NCBI RefSeq assembly: GCF_963169125.1
Contig: NC_084793.1
Location: forward strand, 136,130,297-136,194,296
Source of the DNA: Humulus lupulus
Taxonomy: Eukaryota > Streptophyta > Magnoliopsida > Rosales > Cannabaceae
Direction of reading: 5' to 3'
Length of the DNA: 64,000 nucleotides
Under the pieces are notes generated by a model. It was not told where the DNA came from. It ran no database searches and was given only the letters and a program-made list of their open reading frames with translations. Positions within the stretch are counted from its first letter, which is position 1. Every line of letters begins with the position of its first letter. Below, in pieces: positions 32,233-43,470 of this stretch. The position numbers and the translations under genes are program-made.

Positions 32233-34667
32233 TGTAACGACCCAAAATAGCTAATAAGGCTTAAGGGCCTTGATTAGCGTGCCAGGAGGGCATGATGGGA
32301 TTTATGTGTGATTTGATGAGTTAAATGCATGGTTATGATTTAAAGCATGTTATATGACTATTTGTTTATCTGAGATGCATGACTATGTATATTAGTATGC
32401 ATGTAGGCCCGGATCGTGTTAGTAGGGCATAACTGTAATTTTGGCCATGTTGGGCATAACTGTATTGATATGTGATGATTGTTGAGACCACAGTGGTATG
32501 TGGGTGTATCTGTGATTTGTGACTCGAGGCGATCCCAGTGAGCAGGCTAGCGGAAAGTCATGACGAGAATTTATACCCGGCTCGGGGCGAGCCTGGGGGT
32601 ATGAACATGAATTCAGTGAATAGATTGAGATTTATTTTGATGATGGGGGATACTTATTTGGTGGTTTATCAGGTGTTGGAAGGTAGCGGGAAAATATTAG
32701 AGACACTTGAGGATTAGCGGGAATTGGGCAAAATGACTAAAATGGCCCTATTTGGACAAAAGGATTTAGAGTTAATAGGAAGGGCATTTTGGTCATTTGG
32801 CTTTTAAAGATAGGTTTTTATAAGGCTTTTTATAGTGAGTGGGATTGTTAGAGAGTGTGAATGCTGAAAGAAAAGAAAAGAAAGGATAAGGAAAGAAAGA
32901 AAAGAGAGAAAACAGAGGGGTTTTCACAAGGGTCGGTTTGTGCATTTTTGCACCATTCCGCTCCATTTTTCTTGGAGCAAAGCTTAGTGGAGAGCAATAG
33001 TAGGCTGTGCATCAAGGATCTTGGGTTAGACTTGAAGATTTGGCAAGAACACATCAACTTTTAAGGTAAGTTTTAGAGATTTCAATTTTAAGGGTTTTTG
33101 ATGGTTTGAGCTGTGTTTTGAGCTGAGTTGATGGGAATTTTAGGGAATTTTTGGGCAAGCTTTGATGATGAACAAGCTAAGGAGGCCTAGGGTTGAATCA
33201 AGTCGAAATTTGCATCAATGGTAAAAATTCTAAGCCTTTAACTTTGTTGTTGACTGAATTTTTGAGTTTAGGGTTGATCATGGTAGATTTTGAGATTTGG
33301 GATAAATGTTCTTGGGATTTGAGGATTTGGGATGCTTGGGATGAATGGAGAGTGTTCATAAGCTTGATTTTGAGTTTGGTAAAGATTTGGGGAAGTTTGG
33401 TTTGAGATTGGTTGAAAGAAATCGCAGAAATGCGATTTTGGGTTTTCTGGGCTGCAACTAGCGCTAGTCAGTGGGCGCTATAGCGCTAGCCCCTGTTCTG
33501 GGGAGGTGAGTTCTGCTTGTAGCGCTACAGCGCCCTCTTTAGAGCGCTGTAGCGCTGCACTGTTCACAGAGGTGAATTTTTGGGTTTTTGATGAGGGATT
33601 TTGACCTAGGGTTCGGGGCTCGATTCCGCCACTTTGTTTTGGGGATTTAGGACTTCCCGGGGGCTCGGGATTGGTCCCGAGGCTAGGTTTTCGGACTTGG
33701 GGTTCGGTGTTGACTTTGACCTATGTTTGTGCTTAGGTGTGCGCTAAGGCTCGAGTGGGATCGTGCTCAAGGAGTCAGGTGATCTAAGCTATTGATTGGA
33801 AAGGTAAGAAAACTATAACACCCGTAGGATAGGGCGTGGGCCCATAGTGTGATTGCGGGGCACGACCCTATATTGCATGTTGCATGATGAGATGATTGAC
33901 GGGCATGGCCCTATATTGCATGACATGTTAGGATGCAGACTTAAATGAATTATTATTCGTCGAATGTTGTTGTATTATACTATATGTGTGATGATAATAA
34001 AATGAACGGCAAGGGCCGAGAGCGGCGTAGGCCGGGTGCGGCAGCGGGGCCGGAAGTAACACTTAGCACATGGGATGCTATAGTCAGGGCAGGGCCCGGT
34101 GGATACATGTGTTGTCCTTACGGTGTGAACCAATACCCCAGGCTTCGGTAAGGCTTCTGGGGCGGCATGGCCGTGTTTGCTTAGTCTAATGGTTGACTTG
34201 TTTATCTGTGGAATATCTGATATGATTAACTGTATATTTGCATATGTTATGTTATGCATGAGATTTCTTGTTGGGCTTCGGCTCACGGGTGCTCCGTGTT
34301 GCAGGTAAGGGCAAAGACTGAGTCAACCAACCATGAGTACGGAGAGCGTGAAGCGACGCGTACATGTTTGGCCTGCCCGACTGCTTTGGTTGGGGGTTTA
34401 TTTGAAAATGGCTGTAATAATCTATGATTTTTATAACTGATCAATTGTAAACTTATTTTAAGATGTAAATAGTTTTCAAACCACATTTTGGGATCCCAAA
34501 TGTTTAATACTAGAAGTTTTATTGAAACAACGCATTTTTCTAAGATTACAGCCTTAACTTTTAATTAGTCACACTTTTGTTGTAAAAACCTCGGTTAGCG
34601 AGTTCATTGCACACTGTTTTGTCTTAAAACTCACTTGGTAACGGCTCTAAGGTAGTAGGGCGTTACA
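32233..34667 (+). mobile_element. Solo LTR E (chromovirus), 2435 bp, TSD AGGAT
   Basis: Starts TGTAACGACCC and ends GGGCGTTACA. AGGAT lies at 32228-32232 and 34668-34672. A TATA-like TTTTTATAAGG is at about 32814. It resembles the 3' LTR at 5148-7303 in orientation and word order, ending with CTCTAAGGTAGTAGGG. Its CG word block is the most regular in the window (33457-33566). Short open frames inside it are not genes. Confidence 0.92.
33457..33566 (+). repeat. AGCGCT palindrome block of solo LTR E
   Basis: ACTAGCGCTAGT (33457-33468) and GCGCTATAGCGC (33475-33486) are perfect 12-bp palindromes. AGCGCTACAGCGC and AGCGCTGTAGCGCT follow with one or two mismatches. AGCGCT occurs about six times in 110 bases. 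Confidence 0.85.
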
Positions 34668-34672
34668 AGGAT

Positions 34673-35374
34673 CTTTATTTATTTTCATGTATATCTAATA
34701 TTAAACAAATTAATATGAGATAGCCTATAACATGTTTCTAAAATTGAATTCAAAGAGAAACAAATATAAGAATACTTACAGCATACACAGTGGAATGAAA
34801 TAGTCCTTCCTTCAGTTTCTCTAACTCTTGTATACTTTCTGTCGCAGAGTATTATCAAGAAACTGAACAGTTCTTCTAATTTCTTCACAGTCTTCCAATG
34901 TATCCTTAGAATCACCTAGACTAGTGTGAGCAATTCTCAACACAAGAGATAGATACAGAGAGAAAAAGAGATAATAGCATAGAGGCTTAGAAAAGGACTT
35001 GTGTTTAGAGAGAATCTAAAACTATCAGAAAACCAGTGATTAAACTTATCTGTCGTCTTAGAAATCTTAACTTCTGACTTCTCAAACTTATGTTTTGACT
35101 TCTCTCTAAGCACTCCTTTTATAGACTCAATTAGGCCATTTAATTTAATTAAAAAAATCAATAAAATAATAGCCAATATGAAGCCCTAGGTCAAAATTAT
35201 CATGGGCTTTAGGCCCGTGAAATTTTCCATTTGATTATAAGCCCATTGGACTTAAAATCAAGGCATGTATTATTTTCTATTGATTTAATTAATTAAATAA
35301 TAATTTAAATCATTTATCAAATTAATTATTTATAATTTTAACCTTGGTTTAAACATATTTATTAATTTAGATAC
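34673..35374 (-). repeat. 5' (right) LTR of Copia, segment 2
   Basis: Continues exactly where segment 1 stops (CTTTATTTATTTTCATG as at 21496). It holds the TATA box TCTATAAAAGG on the minus strand (35117-35127). Cut after GATAC by the Tat element. An open frame at 34685-34915 is a chance frame that also occurs in the left LTR. Confidence 0.88.
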
Positions 35375-35987
35375 TGTTGACCCACGATTTGGCCAACGAC
35401 ACGGAGTCAAATATACGACAAAGGATAAAATGGCAAGTAAGAAAGATAATCTAATGGAAGAGAAGAAAACACCAAGGATTTATAGTGGTTCGGCCCCAAA
35501 AGATGGTAATGACCTACGTCCACTTAGTGCTATCATTAAGATTGAATCTTAAAGCAGTGATCAAAGAACTAGGTTTCTTGAGTTTCACAAACCTTGGATG
35601 AAATACAATAAAATGATGGATAATTGCACTATAGCTCTCTCTTTTTCTCTATCTTAGCAAAAAGATCCAGGAATCAAAAGTCCCTTCCTTGAGCTATTTC
35701 ATGTATATTTATAGGCTCAAGGAGGGATACATATGCCAACGTGCCCTATCTTTCCTTAATAATTGCGTATCAAGATAATAATGAAGAAATATTCCATGCA
35801 ATTATTATAAGATTACAATTTAAGAAGGAAATAAATCAGGTTGTACGACCAGCCTGGTCGTATCTAAAAATTAACCCCTGGCGAAGCGATGTGCTTCTGG
35901 TTGATAGTCGAGCAGTACTTCTGCCACGTGTCAACTACATGTGAGAAATCCTTGCCATGTCATCTGCAGCTGTTTTTAAGGTAAACA
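35375..35987 (-). repeat. 3' (left) LTR of the Tat element, 613 bp
   Basis: Starts TGTTGACCCACG and ends GGTAAACA. A TATA box (CCTATAAATATACA, minus strand) lies near 35702-35716. The PPT follows at 35988-36005 (reverse TTTGCCCCCCAAGTT). Confidence 0.92.
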
Positions 35988-36005
35988 TTTGCCCCCCAAG
36001 TTTAT
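35988..36005 (-). other. Polypurine tract of the Tat element
   Basis: On the minus strand AACTTGGGGGGCAAA directly precedes the LTR start TGTTTACC. Confidence 0.8.
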
Positions 36006-37685
36006 TTATTGTGACCAGCAAGAAGAAAACTTAGGAAATTGACTCTTCGAATACCCCACCAAATCTGTCAAAGCTGCCCATGCTTTCTCGAAAAAAGGTG
36101 ATTAGTCATGTCCAATCAAGTCTTTTCGGCTTCCCAATAACCTGTCTGACGACTATCACACTTCCCCATGCCTTGGAAAGTTACCATTTATGATTACCTT
36201 GGTAACCGCTCCTCGACTAATATAAATGACCCTTCAGAATCAGTTTTCACTTTTTACACTTTAACTTTATCTTCAAGAAACTAAAGAACCAGGAGCTATA
36301 CTTCCGGAAACCCAGAAACTCAGACGGATCACGAAGCTCTTGCCCAGCCAAATCAACTTAGTGCCTCAGAACTTCACTCCATCTTTCATACGAGTACGTT
36401 TCTTCGAACCTTTCATTTGTTAATATGCCATGCAATACTTGTTTGTCTCTATTCCTGATTTTTGAGTTCTTGAATGAAACTGTTTTGGGGAGTTTGGGAA
36501 TATTAACCGACGCTTGAAAGGGTGATGAAACAACGTCTTGAAGGGGTTAAGAGCTAGTTTGGTAGTCGAGATTGTAGGTATAGGGCGTAAAATCGAAGTA
36601 AAAATTCGACTTTTAGGGTAGTTGAAAAACTGGGTTTTTCCCACCCCTTCGGAGTCAAAAAAGCTTTTTCTCGAAAAAAAAAATTTATTTCCGCTTTTTA
36701 ATCTGTTTTTCAAACTGCTCGTATAGAACTTAGTGTTTTTGCTAGAATGCTGCTGGTCGTATAAAAGCTTAACTTTTATACGCGAGCAACGTTATTCTAA
36801 GTTTCAACACAGATTTTTAGGCATCACATTCTCACCTCCCTCTTTCTCTATTCGCAGCTCTTCATGCAAGATCCTTGGGGAGGTGAGAAGCCTATCGACG
36901 ATGACTTGCTTGCCCAATTACTTGAAGACGAGGAACATCCGTCACAGCTGGTGTCAGAGATTCCTTTTTCTCGAACCCCACCCAATAGACCTCAGACAAA
37001 CCTTCCAGCCATGGGTAGAGAGTAAAATCCACAGCCCAGAAAAAGAAATCTTCCAAACCTTCAGACCAGCCCGCTCCTCAGGCTGGAATTCCCTCGGCTA
37101 GTGGTCGGGAAAGGAATATCCCCGACCCAAACATACAAACTCATGCTCAGCCCCAAAAAGTCGTTCAACCAGATGTTGAATGGGACATCGCACCTGTCAG
37201 CTGGGTAACGATCAGGATGATCGCTAATTACATCAAAAAATATGGACTCCCTGGGGTGACATTAGTTCAGCCCACTCAAGACCAACGGGCGAACTTGCCT
37301 GGAGGCGCCTTCAGCGCCTGGTCGAGGTATCACATTGAGGCAGGAGCGACCCTGCCTCTTCATCCTTTTCTCCAAGGGGTGGCCAATTACTTCGAGGTCG
37401 ACCCTTTTCAAATAACTCCTAATGGATATAGAATGCTTGCTGCACTCTATATCCTTTATAGCCACAAAAAATGGCATGTCCTCACTCCACATGAGGTCAA
37501 TTATCTGTTCGACCTAAAATCCAACCCCAACCAAGAAAACACAGGGTTTTTCCACTTTTGTCACCAGGAGACAGGTCGCACTTTCCTGTCTGACACCACT
37601 CATATCTCAAACGTGGGGAAGTACCATCATGATTATTTTCTGACGACTGACATGGTCGCGAACAACTTGGCATTCACTCAAGGAG

Positions 37686-37764
37686 GTAAAGTCTTTATAC
37701 CACTGGTCGTCAATCTTTCTTCAATTTTTTGCTGCATTTTCCTTAGAAATTTAGTGCGTTTCAG
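37686..37764 (+). other. Putative intron 1 of the antisense gene
   Basis: GTAAAGTC at the left, pyrimidine-rich then TTTCAG at the right. Splicing joins phase-1 codons and keeps the frame up to a TGA in exon 2. Confidence 0.65.
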
Positions 37765-38254
37765 GCCCATGGTTGCGACCAAACCCTATTCCAGACATGG
37801 AGATGTGATCAGCCCTCCTGGCCAGCATGACCGACATAGAGAAAAGCGTCAAACAGCTGGTCACGGAGGCCAATCTGAGACTGGTCGGCTTTTTGGCCCC
37901 TCATCAGGATGTGAGGGAGTCAACGACGGGGAGTGCCATTGGCGGAGAGGTTCCTGAGAAACACCCAGATGTGGAACAACCCTCTCCGAGGAGGGCCACT
38001 AGAGTAACAATCAGGGAACCCCTAGCACCCCGTGGGCTGATGCTCCCCCTGACTCAACGGGAAAAGGAAAAAAGAAGGCCACCGAACCTCTCGAGCCCCT
38101 CAACGAATCTTCGAATGAGAACGGTACTGATCTCTCGCTCTTAGATAGCTTGTCAATTCCCTGTCACTTATTTGACGGGGACAACAATTTTAAGTACGCT
38201 CCAAATTTAGATTCAGACTTCTTCATGCCAGAGAGTGAGTGTAAGACTAGTAAG

Positions 38255-38383
38255 GTATATAATGTAGCGACTAGTAATGATAGCTCGGGTATTTCACTTA
38301 CAATTTTCTTTGTTTGTTTTCCTGACATAACATACTCAATCGTTTATACTATCTCACTGTTCGTGTATTTGCTTCTCTTTCAG
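38255..38383 (+). other. Putative intron 2 of the antisense gene
   Basis: GTATATAATG donor, TTCTCTTTCAG acceptor. The exon before it ends in an acidic stretch (FFMPESECKTSK). Confidence 0.65.
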
Positions 38384-38814
38384 ACATGGACTCCGAGTAC
38401 GTTTTTGACATATACAGTGCCTCTGAGGCTCCCGAAGCTCCCTCGAGCAAAAAGAAAATGAGCAAGAGGCATCCCGGGGAAAGCAGTAAAACGCCTCAGG
38501 CCAAGAAAGCCCGTACTGCAGGCCCCCCGGCAGACGGACCCTCAACCAATGCAACACCACCTCCTTCTCCTCTCGAGCAGCAGACTCCCCCTGCTCCTAC
38601 CGGGTAGACACTGTCTCCACCGGCCCCCACCGACCAGACTCACCAGACTGGTCCTGCTTCCACAGGGGGCGACATATCAAGTCGCGCCTTAAGATCGGTC
38701 AAAGACAAGGTCGCCAAAATTTTGAAGCACGAACGTTGCCGAGAGGCGACGGCTTCGACGGAGACAATGGACGTCGACCAGATCCTAACCCGCACATTGA
38801 ATGAGTTTGCCAGT

Positions 38815-38887
38815 GTAAGTTATCTTTTTCTATGGAGACAACCCCTTTTATATTCTACAGTCAGTCTAACCTTTGCTTTGATCGTAG
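38815..38887 (+). other. Putative intron 3 of the antisense gene
   Basis: GTAAGT, a consensus donor, and GATCGTAG acceptor. The 73-bp intron separates the DQILTRTLNEFAS exon from the coiled-coil exon. Confidence 0.7.
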
Positions 38888-39487
38888 GCAATTCTAACCC
38901 TTACTGCCAGTCGGCTCTGCTCGAGTGCCGTCACCGAGCAGTCTAGGACTTTGGAGCAACGACACATTGAAGAACTCAAAGCCGCCGAAGCGAAATACGC
39001 TGAGCAGCTTGAGGCAGTGCTTGAGGAGAAGAATAAATTGGCTGCGGAGCTAAGGGAGAAGCAGACTGCTTTGGATAAGGCCATTGAGCAAAAAGACAAC
39101 TTCAAGGAGTCTAATCGTATCAACTATCGCAAGGCAAAAAAGCTCGAGCAGGAATTGGCTGCGAGAAGAAAAGAGACTACAACCTTGGAGGGCCGGATCG
39201 AGGAGCTTGAAAAAGCCAACGCCAACAATTTGGAAAGGTACAAGAACGCCACGGGTAAGTGTTTTTATGACTTCTGGAAACACAACCAAGGGGCTGATTT
39301 CAGTTACCTTCTCGAGCGCGCAAGGCATGTTGAGATAGCCCGCTGCGTTGCTCGACTGGCAGAAGAGGAGAGAGCAAGGGTACCTACCTCGCCTGAAATC
39401 TCCTTGGAGACTGGCTTGGACGGGGCGGACAATGAAGCTACAGATGTCGTCGACCAAGACACCCCTCAAGATCCTCCAGCCTTGTAG

Positions 39488-40164
39488 TTTGCAATTTTTT
39501 TTTCAAGTACACGACCTACAAGTCGTGATGTAAAGACATTTTCCAATTGATTATTTATTGCTGCATGGGCAGCTTTTACTTTTAATTGAACAATTACATC
39601 TGAGCAGCGACTATTCGTGGTGTAAAAGGATACATTTTGATATTATAATATATTTGCATCTTATTATAACATTTGTTCGCATGACCAAACTTAGCATAGT
39701 ACTTTGGTTTGATTTAACAAAATATAAAATTTTGAGAAATACTCTAAGTACCCTAGCATGCTTTCACTTATTTTGCTCATGTGTTTACATACCTTTCGAT
39801 ATGCTTTGCTTACTAGATACCTTATATGCCCCCCAAGTGATCGAGGAGCTTTAGGTCCTTGGTCACTTGCCTTGACCAAAACCTGTTTGAACAATACTGC
39901 TCGTAGCAAAATAATTAAAATTGTAATACAGCAAAACAATACACGTAATGAGCAAGTACTTGTATAAAATACAATAATTGGCAAGAATGACTTGCTGCGC
40001 ACAATCCCTTATATTTCTCGTAATAGATGGACAAAACGTGTCTGTACGAGTGATAAAAAAGATCTTACACTTATAATCGATTAGTCACATAAAATGACCA
40101 ACCCTTTTTCATAACTTGTAAAAAGTAAAATTAATACAAGCCAATCCTTTAAGAAGGATTGTTT
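39488..40164. other. Spacer between the convergent antisense gene and pol
   Basis: AT-rich, no supportable gene. Both transcription units end here, tail to tail. Confidence 0.6.
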
Positions 40165-40648
40165 ATTGATAGTACTTGCGCAGGTGTTCTCCATTCCAAT
40201 AGCGAGGAACGAGATCTCCATTTAAGCGAGCAAGTTTGTAGGTGCCTGGGTGAAAGACTTCTTCGATTTGTTATGGCCCTTCCCAATTAGGTCCGAGTAC
40301 TCCAGCAGCTTGGTTGTGGGTGTTCAAAAAAACTCTTCGAAGTACTAGATCTCCGACACAGAATTTCCTTTCTCAAACTTTAGAATTGAAATACCGAGTG
40401 ACTTTTTGCTGGTAGGCAGCTATTCAGAGTTGGGCTTGCTCACGCTTCTCATCGATCGAGTCTAAGGATTCCATCAAAAGTTGGCTGTTCGAGTCCTGAT
40501 CGTACGTTATTCTGCGATGCGAAGGCGGATCTAACTCAACAGGCAACATAGCCTCATATCCATAAGCTAAAGAGAATGGAGTATGGCCTGTTGCTGTTCG
40601 GTGGGAAGTTCTGTACGACCAAAGGACTTCAACAATTGTTATGGCCAC
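40165..40648 (-). pseudogene. Tat integrase C-terminal region, out of frame
   Basis: Minus strand: SYRTSHRTATGHTPFSLAYG, then EAMLPVELDPPSHR (40648-40424) belong to the end of a Tat integrase. Further down, with two stops, [14 protein letters not shown] and GPNWEGP and a final WNGEHLRKYY are readable to about 40165. It is in a different phase from the main pol frame, the change lying at about 40640-40650. Confidence 0.82.
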
Positions 40649-42348
40649 ACCCCCTTAGCTTCTTCTAGTCTTTTCTTTAGTGTATCCTTTAGCGTTTTGT
40701 TGACCGCTTCGACTTGTCCATTTGCTTGGGGATGAGCGGCTGAAGAAAAGCTCTTGATAATGCCATGCCGTCCGCAAAAATCCGTAAATAAATCACTATC
40801 AAACTGGGTGTCATTATCCGAGACGATTTTCCTTGGCAATCCATAGCGACAAACAATGTTTTTGATCACAAAATCCAGCACCTTCTTGATTGTTATGGTT
40901 GCGAGTAGCTCAGCTTCGGTCCATTTAGTGAAGCAGTCGACGGTAACCACAGCATACTTGACACCGCCCTTTCCTGTGGGCAAAGATCTGATTAGATCTA
41001 TGCCCCAAACTGCAAACAACCATGGACTTTGCATTTGTTTAAGCTCATTGGGGGCTGCTCGTGGGATTTTTGAGAACCTCTGGCACTTGTCGCACCTCCG
41101 CACAAAATCCATCGAGTCTTCATTCATCATGGGCCAAAAGTATCCTTGCCTCAGTATCTTTTTTGACAAGCTTTGCCCCCCAGCGTGGTCTCCACAAAAG
41201 CCTTCGCAGACCTCTTTCATCAATTCTTTGGCCTTTTCTTTTGGGATACATTTGAGGAGTGGCATTGAGTATCCCCTTCGGTACAAGATTCCATCGACCA
41301 AGATATAACTAGCAGCCTGTTGCTGAAGGGTCCTGGCTTTGGTTCTATTCGTTGGTAATACGCCTTGCGTCAGATATTCTATATAAGGTGTCATCCATGT
41401 ATCTGCCATCTGGATCACCATAGCGGTCTCCTCTGCTTGGATGCTTGGCCTTGATAGCCGCTCAACCGGCACTATATTCAGAGTATCAGCATCCTTCGCA
41501 CTTGCTAATTTGGCCAAAGTATCAACATTGGAATTCTGGTCGCGAGGTACTTGTTGGAGGGTGTATTTGTCGAACTGAGACAATAAGTCTCTTGTTTTGT
41601 TTAAATAGGCAACCATCTTTAAACCTCGTGCCTGGTATTCTCCTATGACTTGATTCACCACCAGCTGAGAATCACTGTAGATGTCAAGCATTTTTATATT
41701 CATGTCCCTAGCTAACCGCAACCCAGCGAGTAATGCTTCATACTCGGTCTCGTTGTTAGAAACAGTGAAGTCAAACCTAATTGTGCAGTGAAATTGATGC
41801 CCTTCTGGCATTATCAATATCATTCCTGCTCCAGCATGACACTCGTTAGAAGAACCATCTATAAATAATTTCCACGAGGGAGCTTGGTTTTGACATTCAG
41901 GCTCACTAGGCTCTTCAATCTGCTCGCCATCTGTAAGTTCAGTGAACTCTGCAATGAAGTCAGCCAGGGCTTGCCCTTTTATCGCTGCTCGTAGAAAATA
42001 AGATATATCAAACTGGCCAAGTTCGACTGCCCACTTTAGCAATCTACCCGCAACCTCTGGTTTTTGCAGGACTTGCCGTAGAGGCTGGTCGGTCAAAACT
42101 GTGATTGGGTGAGCTTGAAAGTAAGGTCGCAGCTTCCTGGAGGCAAAAATTAGGCAATAGGCTAGCTTCTCGATGGGTGGGTACCGCTGTTCTGCTCCAA
42201 TTAGCCTTTTGCTCACATAGTAAATGGCCTTCTGCACGCCTTCTTCCTCCCTTACTAAAACGACACTAGCAGCATATTCCATGATCGCCAAGTAGATGAA
42301 CAAAGTTTCTTTATCGATCGGCTTTGACAGGATGGGTGGTTGCGCCAT
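40639..42348 (-). pseudogene. Tat RNase H, archaeal-type second RNase H, and integrase
   Basis: 569 codons open on the minus strand. Residues about 1-135 are the retroviral-type RNase H and connection (YYVSKRLIGAEQRYPPIEKL, LTDQPL). Residues about 160-290 are the second RNase H with FIDGSS (Asp), NNETEYEALLAGL (Glu), IYSDSQLV (Asp) and NVDTLAKLAS (Asp), the mark of the Tat lineage. Residues about 335-569 are integrase: zinc region with CDKCQRF, then D in WGIDLIRSLP, D in VSDNDTQF and E in GQVEAVNK, all present. The first zinc-binding His of the HHCC motif appears replaced (VCEGFCGDH). It is separated from the RT frame only by two nonsense codons in the same phase. Confidence 0.9.
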
Positions 42349-42390
42349 ATGAGTTTTTAATGCTTGAAAGGCCTACTCGCACTCCTCCGT

Positions 42391-43443
42391 TCATTCAAAC
42401 TTTTTGTTGCCTCTAAGTAGATTAAAAAATGGAACGCACTTATCTGTTGATTTCGAAATGAATCTACAAAGAGCGGCAATTCTTCCGGTTAAACTTTGAA
42501 CATCCTTAATCTTTGCTGGAGATTTCATATTGATCAGGGCTTTGATTTTTTCGGGATTGGCTTCAATTCCTCTCGAGTTAACTATAAATCCCAAGAACTT
42601 CCCTGATCCTACTCCGAAGGAGCATTTGAGAGGATTCAGCTTCATCTGATATTTGTTCAAGACGTTGAAGCACTCCTGCAAATCCTTTATATGCCCTTCT
42701 GCCTTCTTTGACTTGATCAGCATGTCGTCGACATAGACCTCCATGTTTGTGCCGATCAGTTCCTTAAACATGTGGTTGACTAGTCGCTGGTAAGTCGCAC
42801 CAACATTTTTCAAACCGAAGGGCATTACTTTGTAACAGTAAAGCCCTGTATCAGTCTGAAAGCTAGTGTGATCCTCATCAGGGGGATGCATACTAATTTG
42901 ATTATACCCGAAGTATGCATCCATGAATGAGAGAATCTCATGTCCTGCAGTGGTATCGACCAGTTGGTCGATTCTTGGGAGTGGGAAACAATCTTTAGGG
43001 CAGGCTTTATTTAGTTCTGTAAAATCCACGCACGTATGCCATTTTCCATTCGGCTTGGGAACTAGCACGGGATTAGAGACCCACAATGGATAAAACGCCA
43101 CCCTGATGAACCCATTCTCCTTCAGCTTTTCGACTTCTTCTTTTAAGGCCCTTGATCTATCTTTGTCGAGAAGCCTTCTTTTTTGTTGCACTGGTGGAAA
43201 ACTCTTGTCAATGTTTAGGACATGGCTGATGACTGCAGGGTCTATCCCGACCATGTCTTTGTACGACCAGGCAAAGACTTCCTGGTTCCTCCTTAAAAAC
43301 TCCACCAATGCTTGTTTTGTCGTTGTCTCTAAGTTTTTACCGACTTTCACAACTCTGGTCGGATTTTCTTCATCGAGTTGGACCTCTTCAAGGTCCTCGA
43401 TGGGTCCAATTTCTTCCTCAAAATCCCCAAAGCGAGGATCCAA
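42391..43443 (-). pseudogene. Tat reverse transcriptase
   Basis: 350 codons open. DVF-like start (EVFAWSYKDMVGIDPAVISH), QQKRRLLDKDRS, NPVLVPKPNGKWHTCVDF, PLPRIDQLVD, SFMDAYFGYNQI, MPFGLKNVGATYQRLVN and the active site VYVDDMLIKS are all in order. It is in phase with the gag-PR frame; one TAA (43471-43473, a likely CAA change) separates them. At the 3' end a TGA (42391-42393) and a TAG fall where Trp and Gln codons are usual. Few lesions, all of the C-to-T or G-to-A kind. Confidence 0.92.
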
Positions 43444-43470
43444 ATCTCTATCCTCACTTTGGGCAATGCC

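Larger units (their letters stand above)
36864..39487 (+). pseudogene. Antisense multi-exon gene of the Tat element (gypsy-type transposon domain, coiled-coil end)
   Basis: This gene runs opposite to gag-pol, between pol and the 3' LTR. The first ATG is at 36864 (MQDPWGGEKPIDDDL), just after a CAG acceptor-like site (36855). A stop at 37022 and a frameshift lead to the main domain at about 37150-37685 (VTIRMIANYIKKYGLPG, YHIEAGATLPLHPFL), which resembles the plant 'putative gypsy type transposon' family. Three introns have GT-AG ends: 37686-37764, 38255-38383 and 38815-38887. Exon 2 has a TGA near 37806; exon 3 (from 38384) is proline/serine-rich with a TAG at 38605. Exon 4 (38888-39487) is a long charged coiled coil ending in TAG. 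Function unknown; this copy is disabled. Confidence 0.8.

Noticed and set aside
36864..39487. Host protein-coding gene
   Set aside because: It lies within the Tat element between pol and the 3' LTR, and the domain is one known from transposons.
41480..41880. Host RNase H gene
   Set aside because: It is in frame between Tat RNase H and integrase, the known place of the second RNase H in this lineage.
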